DNA of 64,000 nt from Flavobacterium fontis (lineage in GTDB: Bacteria; Bacteroidota; Bacteroidia; Flavobacteriales; Flavobacteriaceae), in contig NZ_FQVQ01000001.1 of the NCBI RefSeq assembly GCF_900129405.1, positions 434,001 through 498,000 on the forward strand. The letters run 5' to 3'. Both the position numbers and the translations under genes were made by a program. Shown piece after piece: positions 59,722 to 64,000 of the stretch (the stretch's first letter is position 1; the number at the start of each line of letters is the position of its first letter). The notes under the pieces are model-generated. The model saw nothing but the letters and a program-made list of their open reading frames with translations, made no database searches and had not been told where the DNA came from.

Positions 59722-60097
59722 CCCCGCTCCCGCGCGAAATTAAATTCGACGAAGTCAATCCCTTCGAGTGGTAGCATTCGTGTCTCCCCCGCACCCAATA
59801 GCGTATTTAACAACCCGATAGCGCGGATTTACAACCCGTGCCAACATTAAGACTGATGCCGACGGTTTTGCCTACCAATTTTTCTTAAATTTACCTTTTG
59901 GAGAAATCGAAGATTAATCGAACACCACAGAAAATAAGAGCAAAGTGAGATACACCATGGCCGAGCAACGCGGACAACACTACTACAACAGCCCCTATAA
60001 GTTTAGCGGGAAAGAACTCGATGAAGAAACAGGGCTGTACTATTACGGCGCTCGGTACTATGACCCAAAAGTGAGTATTTGGTTGAGTGTTGACCCG
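59722..60097 (+). repeat. Array repeat R5: linker plus Rhs core
   Basis: The linker at 59722-59850 contains a shortened version of the R1/R2 linker (CCCGCTCCCGCGCGAAAT, then CGATAGCGCGGATTTAC). The core covers 59855-60097 and reads ...GEIED, TAA, then MAEQRG as in the other copies. Confidence 0.85.
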
Positions 60098-60853
60098 CTG
60101 GCGGAGAAGTTTCCAGAGTGGTCGCCATATAATTATTGTTTGAATAACCCTGTTGTTCTTCTTGATCCAGATGGAAGAAGTCCTATTGATCCTAAATTTG
60201 TTTTTAGTCAAACACAATTTGATAGTTATTTAAATTATATAATTAAAAACATGAATACTCCTCAAAGAATTATTAATGGTAAACCTCGTTATGGTTATAC
60301 TGATTCAGATAAACATGATTGTGTTACTGCTGTCAATAGAAGTATTAGAACTTTAATGAATGATAATAAGATTAAGGCAAAAGCTAATATGGATGATCAA
60401 ATGAAAGAGCATATTAAAACAAATTATGCTGAAAAACAGATTACTATCGATTTTAAAGACGCGAGTGGAAAAAAAACAGTGGGTGCAACAAATCCTTATG
60501 GATATCTAAATAAAACTCTATCAGAAACTATAAAAGATAATTTATCAGATACAGATAGTGGATATCAGTTTTTTGGTATGTCTATAATGGATGGTTATCA
60601 TAGTGTTATGGTAGTGGTAAATAATACAGACCCCAAAAATCCTTCATTTAATATGTTTGACCAACATGGGTCTATGTTTGGTAGTGATGACGAAACAAAT
60701 GCGAAATCTTGGTATAGTGCTACTGAATTAGACGATTTATTAATGAATTGGGTAGAGAATGGAAACCCAACAAAAAGTGGACTTCCAGGTATAACAACAA
60801 CAACGATAACACCATTAAAACATAAAACAGACAATTCAACTAATCAACCTTAA
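59957..60853 (+). CDS. Rhs-core-tipped toxin, module 5: papain-like cysteine peptidase/amidase domain
   Basis: A 298-residue protein. The Rhs core covers about 1-70 (here KFSGKE instead of KFNGKE), followed by SPYNYCLNNPVVLLDPDGRS. The unique domain has a catalytic Cys candidate in DKHDCVTAVNRSIRTL, a His in DGYHSVMVVVNN and an acidic residue in FNMFDQHGSM, the order of NlpC/P60- and amidase-like cysteine peptidases. Peptidoglycan is a likely target, given the lipoprotein immunity candidate. The reading frame is intact. Confidence 0.68.
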   Translation: MAEQRGQHYYNSPYKFSGKELDEETGLYYYGARYYDPKVSIWLSVDPLAEKFPEWSPYNYCLNNPVVLLDPDGRSPIDPKFVFSQTQFDSYLNYIIKNMNTPQRIINGKPRYGYTDSDKHDCVTAVNRSIRTLMNDNKIKAKANMDDQMKEHIKTNYAEKQITIDFKDASGKKTVGATNPYGYLNKTLSETIKDNLSDTDSGYQFFGMSIMDGYHSVMVVVNNTDPKNPSFNMFDQHGSMFGSDDETNAKSWYSATELDDLLMNWVENGNPTKSGLPGITTTTITPLKHKTDNSTNQP

Positions 60854-60863
60854 AAAATAGAAA

Positions 60864-61196
60864 ATGAAATATTTATATTTTTACTTGTTATATCTTATAT
60901 TAATGTCTTGTAGTGTTAACAAGAATAATGGATATTGTGAATGTTTAATTATTAATGAAAAAGAAGTTTTATTAGAAGTTATATTGTCATCAAAAGAGAA
61001 ATTTTACATTTCACATGTATATAGTGATAATTTTGAAGATGATGGAGTAAAACCATTAATTGAAGTAATTGATAAAAACACATTTGTTAAAATTGATGAT
61101 GTGTCATATAAAGATAAAAGGCATAATTATAAATTAAAATTGATGCATGATACAGCAACTTTAAGTATAATTGATGTATCTTATAAAGATAATTAA
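60864..61196 (+). CDS. Lipoprotein immunity candidate, module 5
   Basis: A 110-residue lipoprotein (MKYLYFYLLYLILMSCSVNK, lipobox LMSC). The mature part is short and beta-like, with a C-terminal SYKD motif repeated (VSYKDKRHN, VSYKDN). It lies 10 bp after the module 5 toxin and is followed by the array terminator repeat. Confidence 0.6.
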   Translation: MKYLYFYLLYLILMSCSVNKNNGYCECLIINEKEVLLEVILSSKEKFYISHVYSDNFEDDGVKPLIEVIDKNTFVKIDDVSYKDKRHNYKLKLMHDTATLSIIDVSYKDN

Positions 61197-61231
61197 CATC
61201 ATAATCATTAATCAATTTAACAATAACTAAA

Positions 61232-61340
61232 CCCCGATAGCGCGGATTTACAATCCGTGCCAGCATTAATAAAAAGCAAAAACTACATTTTTTAAGTGTA
61301 GTTTTTTACTTTTGAGAAATACGTTACGTGCCAACTTTTC
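61232..61340 (+). repeat. Terminal array repeat with terminator
   Basis: A last linker copy (CCCGATAGCGCGGATTTAC, then CCAGCATTAA) at 61232-61269 is followed by the AAAACTAC/GTAGTTTT terminator hairpin at 61279-61307 and TTGAGAAATACGTTACGTGCC, which also occurs near 51605. No core follows. Confidence 0.75.
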
Positions 61341-61390
61341 TGAGTTGCCCATTAGATTGATAGTTGGGGAAATTGTCCGTCTCGAAGATT

Positions 61391-61415
61391 CCCAAAAAGG
61401 AACGGGAGGCGCTTC
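61391..61415 (+). repeat. Right direct repeat bordering the toxin array (duplicated MmcQ/YjbR 3' end)
   Basis: This copy matches 50847-50871 at 24 of 25 positions and, in frame, reads PKKEREAL then HAME and a stop at 61427. It looks like the displaced 3' end of the MmcQ/YjbR gene, with no gene start in front of it. Confidence 0.75.
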
Positions 61416-61528
61416 ATGCGATGGAGTAGTTCACGCGTATAAAAGAAAAAATACTTTCGTTGTTTTACAATTCAATTTAGGCATTACTTTTGTAGCCCAT
61501 CGATTCGTTTAAAAAAGTAACTAAGACC

Positions 61529-62227
61529 ATGTTAGATAATCTCAAAAAACTTCTCAACGAAGATCAAGATCCCAAAGCGATTGAAAAAATCTCGGCTAAA
61601 CTAGAAAACCTATTAATGTCGCATGAGGAAGTGGGCTACATTGCGGTGCAAAAGAAACCTGCGATTACAGTATTTCCCGACAGCATTGTGGTGACCAACA
61701 AACGCATCATTTTATGCAAACCCAAAAACTTGGGCTTGTCCATGGAGTTTGTCGATTACGATTGGAATGATATTGCAGGGACTTTCGTCAAAGAAGGGAT
61801 ACTCGGTGCTGATTTTACCTTTACCACGCAATCAGATTTGACGCATACTGTAGATTATTTGCCAAAAAATCAAGCGCGAAAACTCTACACGTTTGCCAAA
61901 GAACAATTGGATGCCTTAAAAAATCCGGGAGTTGTGCCAACGGCAGCCCCTGTGGTCGAAACGCCTAAAGCCGAAACAACACCCGAAACCATCGAAGAAC
62001 CCGAGGTGGAAGAAGTACAGGATTTTGCCGAAATCATTCCCGTAGCCCAATCCGGGTATCGCGATGAAAAGCAGTTTCCCGAAGCTGCGGCCGAGCAAAG
62101 TCTTGCCGAGCTTTCCCAAGATGCCTTGTTTGAAAAACTTCAAAACTACAAGAAACTCCTCGACAACGGTCTTATCCTACAAGGCGAATACGATCGGTTG
62201 AAAGCTGAAATTTTAAAGTATTTATAA
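61529..62227 (+). CDS. PH-domain protein with SHOCT-like C-terminus
   Basis: A 232-residue cytoplasmic protein. Residues 15-125 fit a bacterial PH domain (VGYIAVQKKPAITVFPDSIV, VTNKRIILCKPKN, ADFTFTTQSDL). A Pro/Glu-rich linker follows, and the last 40 residues (LFEKLQNYKKLLDNGLILQGEYDRLKAEIL pattern) form a short helical hairpin like SHOCT. This architecture is frequent in Bacteroidota stress-related proteins; the function is unknown. It is the first gene past the right array border. Confidence 0.8.
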   Translation: MLDNLKKLLNEDQDPKAIEKISAKLENLLMSHEEVGYIAVQKKPAITVFPDSIVVTNKRIILCKPKNLGLSMEFVDYDWNDIAGTFVKEGILGADFTFTTQSDLTHTVDYLPKNQARKLYTFAKEQLDALKNPGVVPTAAPVVETPKAETTPETIEEPEVEEVQDFAEIIPVAQSGYRDEKQFPEAAAEQSLAELSQDALFEKLQNYKKLLDNGLILQGEYDRLKAEILKYL

Positions 62228-62246
62228 AATCCAAAGTCATTGGTCG

Positions 62247-62281
62247 AAATGCACATCCTTTTCATCGATGTGCATTTTTTG
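62247..62281 (+). terminator. Terminator after the PH-domain gene
   Basis: AAATGCACATC at 62247-62257 pairs with GATGTGCATTT at 62267-62277 around a 9-nt loop and runs into a T stretch. Confidence 0.85.
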
Positions 62282-62386
62282 TTTTTACCACTTTCGTCTA
62301 CAGCTATTTTCGTTTAAACGACTTTTTTTTCGAATGCAAGTCCGTTTCGTTTTTAAAACAGATATTTGGGTAAAATTTCCACTAAA

Positions 62387-62797
62387 ATGAAAGCCCTGAC
62401 CCATTTGTTGTTGTTGGAAGATGACGCTATTGAAATTATGAAATTTGAACGCGTTATTCAAAAGTTAGCGACTTCTTTCACCCTCTCCATTGCCCATGAT
62501 GGAGCGATAGCTTTAGAAGCTCTACAACAAGCCAAGGACCATTTGCCCGAATTGATTCTTTTAGATTTGAATATGCCCAATTTTAATGGGATCGAGTTTT
62601 TACGAAGTGTCAAAAAAGAACCCGCATGGTGTCATATTCCCTGTGTGGTTTTAACCACTTCCGATAATCGAATTGATTTGATGGATTGTTACCGAGAGGG
62701 TATCGCTGGGTATTTTTTGAAACCCTTGCGCTACGACGATTATGTGGCGCTAATTCAATCCATTTTAGCGTATTGGAACAATAGTCATTTAGTATAA
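62387..62797 (+). CDS. Single-domain response regulator
   Basis: A 136-residue CheY-like receiver from the ATG at 62387 (MKALTHLLLLEDDAIEIMKF). The acidic pair is EDD, the phospho-acceptor Asp is in LILLDLNMPNFNG, and the switch Thr/Lys appear in VVLTTSDN and FLKPLRYDD. It has no output domain. Genes for a heme-NO-binding-like protein and a PAS sensor follow, so it is probably part of that signalling unit. Confidence 0.9.
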   Translation: MKALTHLLLLEDDAIEIMKFERVIQKLATSFTLSIAHDGAIALEALQQAKDHLPELILLDLNMPNFNGIEFLRSVKKEPAWCHIPCVVLTTSDNRIDLMDCYREGIAGYFLKPLRYDDYVALIQSILAYWNNSHLV

Positions 62798-62805
62798 AAG
62801 GCAGT

Positions 62806-63351
62806 ATGTACGGTATTTTTATCAACGCAATTAAAGAGTACACGATCCAAAATGAAGGGTATTCGGTTTGGCAACAAGTCTGTGAATCGGCAGGATTGGA
62901 GGATGATTTTTTTATCAACTCCGAGTTTTATCCCGATCCTATTCTAGAAAACATTCTAAAAGCACTGGTGCACTTCTCCGGAAAGTCTACGGCCGATTTG
63001 TATTACCATATCGGATACTGGTGGGCCTTGCATTCGGTACCTCGATTGTATTTAGGGAAATTAGAAAAAGGAGTTCCTGCGTACCGTCAATTTATTCTGG
63101 ATTTTCCCCTTTTTATCAATCGGTTGTCGTTGATTTATGAGAAGCTCACCCTCACTCAATTTCATTCGGTCAAAGTTTCTGAAGAGGCCATCGATTTTTT
63201 TCACACGCCGTATCGCTTAAAAGAACCTCGTTTTTCAGAGGGTGTTTTACGAGGTTTTGCCACGCTTTTTGCGGTGCCTGACCAAAGCTTCACATTGCAT
63301 TTGTTAGACCGTTCGGGAGATTCCTTTCATTACCGTATCCAATTTATATGA
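62806..63351 (+). CDS. H-NOX/heme-NO-binding-fold protein, apparently without heme ligands
   Basis: A 181-residue protein with the H-NOX fold: MYGIFINAIKEYTIQNEGYS VWQQV-like start, then the helices and the alpha/beta distal part ending GDSFHYRIQFI. At the proximal position, where H-NOX proteins have LDxxHxxL, the sequence is NRLSLIYEKL, so His is replaced by Tyr111. The heme-binding YxSxR is also lost (LKEPR at about 138-142). It overlaps the next gene by 4 bp. It may sense something other than heme-bound gas, or be a partner scaffold. Confidence 0.75.
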   Translation: MYGIFINAIKEYTIQNEGYSVWQQVCESAGLEDDFFINSEFYPDPILENILKALVHFSGKSTADLYYHIGYWWALHSVPRLYLGKLEKGVPAYRQFILDFPLFINRLSLIYEKLTLTQFHSVKVSEEAIDFFHTPYRLKEPRFSEGVLRGFATLFAVPDQSFTLHLLDRSGDSFHYRIQFI

Positions 63352-64000
63352 GTGCGGCTATGTTTCATTTTGATCGGGATACGTTCTCAACCTTATTTCC
63401 ATTTTATATGGTGGTAGACCGCCATGGGATGCTGCGTCATTTTGGTCCCAGTCTACATAAAATGCTGCCTGAATTGCAAGAGCATACGTTATTTGAAACC
63501 TATTTTCAATTCAAAAATCCGATTATTCCTCAAGGAAAAGCCATTGATTTCGAAAAGTTAACCGACGCTTTACTGGTGATTCATGTGATTACCCAAGCGC
63601 GAACCTTTTTGCGCGGGCAATTCCTAAAGCATCACGAAGAATACCTATTTGTGGGTTCCCCTTGGGTTTCTAATATTGAAGAATTGCACGAAAAGAAGTT
63701 GGACATCGCCGATTTTGCCTACCACGATTCGAGTGTCGATATGCTCAATATGTTGCGAAGTTTAGAAATCAGCAACAGCGATTTGAAGTATATGGTACAT
63801 GCCATTTCGGGTCAGAAAAAAGAATTACAACGCGATAAAGAGGAGATTAAAAAATTGTCTTTGGTGGTAAGTACCAATGAAAACGGGGTTGTACTCTCCG
63901 ATTTACACGGTGAGATCTTTTGGGTGAACCCTTCGTATTTGCAAATGACAGGGTATGTAGAGGAAGAGGTGCTGGGCAAAACGATGTATGATTTGGGGGT
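63348..64000 (+). CDS. H-NOX-associated PAS-domain sensor protein (partial, C-terminus outside window)
   Basis: The first 217 residues are present. Residues 1-150 (FHFDRDTFSTLFPFYMVVDR, FPFY-type start) match the H-NOX-associated HNOBA domain found in H-NOX partner kinases and cyclases. A coiled coil follows (LRSLEISNSDLKYMVHAISG to EIKKL), and then a PAS domain begins (NGVVLSDLHGEIFWVNPSYL, QMTGYVEEEVLGK). A histidine kinase output is likely but lies outside the window. The start codon overlaps the H-NOX-like gene (ATGA), so the two are probably translated together and work as a pair. Confidence 0.85.
   Translation, partial: MSAAMFHFDRDTFSTLFPFYMVVDRHGMLRHFGPSLHKMLPELQEHTLFETYFQFKNPIIPQGKAIDFEKLTDALLVIHVITQARTFLRGQFLKHHEEYLFVGSPWVSNIEELHEKKLDIADFAYHDSSVDMLNMLRSLEISNSDLKYMVHAISGQKKELQRDKEEIKKLSLVVSTNENGVVLSDLHGEIFWVNPSYLQMTGYVEEEVLGKTMYDLG

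Noticed and set aside
61312-61512. Plus-strand frame overlapping the right border of the array
   Set aside because: It reads the duplicated MmcQ/YjbR 3' end out of frame and has no protein-like features.

Overview
The window is chromosomal DNA of a member of the Bacteroidota, almost certainly a Flavobacteriaceae/Flavobacterium-like organism. The evidence is: the protein families (exonuclease-fused DnaE, TrxR-type ferredoxin reductase, four-helix-bundle protein, LytTR two-component pairs); secreted proteins with type IX secretion (T9SS) sorting tails; Bacteroidota-type promoters (TTTG, 18-22 bp, TAnnTTTG) in front of several genes; moderate-to-low GC; and weak or absent Shine-Dalgarno sequences.

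Layout. 0-7.4 kb: partial glycosyltransferase, trmB, a LysE-type exporter, a cysteine-less alkyltransferase-like protein, an LpxH-like phosphoesterase, then an Fe-S/redox block (Mrp ATPase, Nfu, TrxR-like ferredoxin reductase, 2Fe-2S ferredoxin) and an SGNH lipoprotein. 7.4-12.5 kb: two T9SS-type exported enzymes (M43 metalloprotease, intradiol dioxygenase), a possible cupin, and a LytS/LytTR pair. 12.7-18.8 kb: a tight seven-gene operon coupling AdoMet decarboxylase, DUF4178, a small membrane protein, DUF350, a membrane-fused spermidine-synthase-like enzyme, an FAD oxidoreductase and a polytopic membrane protein. This is a candidate envelope-modification or envelope-stress system. 18.8-33 kb: DUF3050, a large zinc metalloprotease, glutaryl-CoA dehydrogenase-like enzyme, trmN6, a four-helix-bundle cassette, rimM, rpsP, a lipoprotein, dnaE and trxA. 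33-42.4 kb: a TPR histidine kinase with LytTR regulator, a giant 17-residue-repeat protein with an S74 chaperone-like tail, a prolyl oligopeptidase and a DUF58 protein. 42.4-50.9 kb: tRNA-Asp, a GIY-YIG cassette, a field of noncoding repeats, small envelope proteins, GT2 and flippase-like membrane proteins, ruvC, hemW, a cyclase and an MmcQ/YjbR protein.

50.9-61.4 kb is the standout: an accessory array of Rhs-core-tipped toxin modules, each followed by a small membrane or lipoprotein that looks like its immunity protein. Five modules share a near-identical core of about 240 bp, then diverge into different AT-rich toxin domains: alpha/beta-hydrolase-like, glycine-rich membrane-active-like, two papain-like cysteine peptidase/amidase-like domains, and JAB-like. 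Two modules carry single-base frameshifts. Older remnants (an HExxH metallopeptidase tail, a transposase tail, unpaired immunity-like genes) lie at the left end. The array is bracketed by a 25-bp near-perfect direct repeat derived from the 3' end of the MmcQ/YjbR gene, so it appears to have been inserted there with duplication of that end.

61.5-64 kb: a PH-domain/SHOCT-like protein and a sensory cluster (single-domain response regulator, a heme-NO-binding-fold protein that seems to have lost its heme ligand, and a partner PAS sensor cut by the window edge).

All calls are from reading the sequence; no database search was run. Promoter and terminator calls rest on motif and hairpin inspection only.
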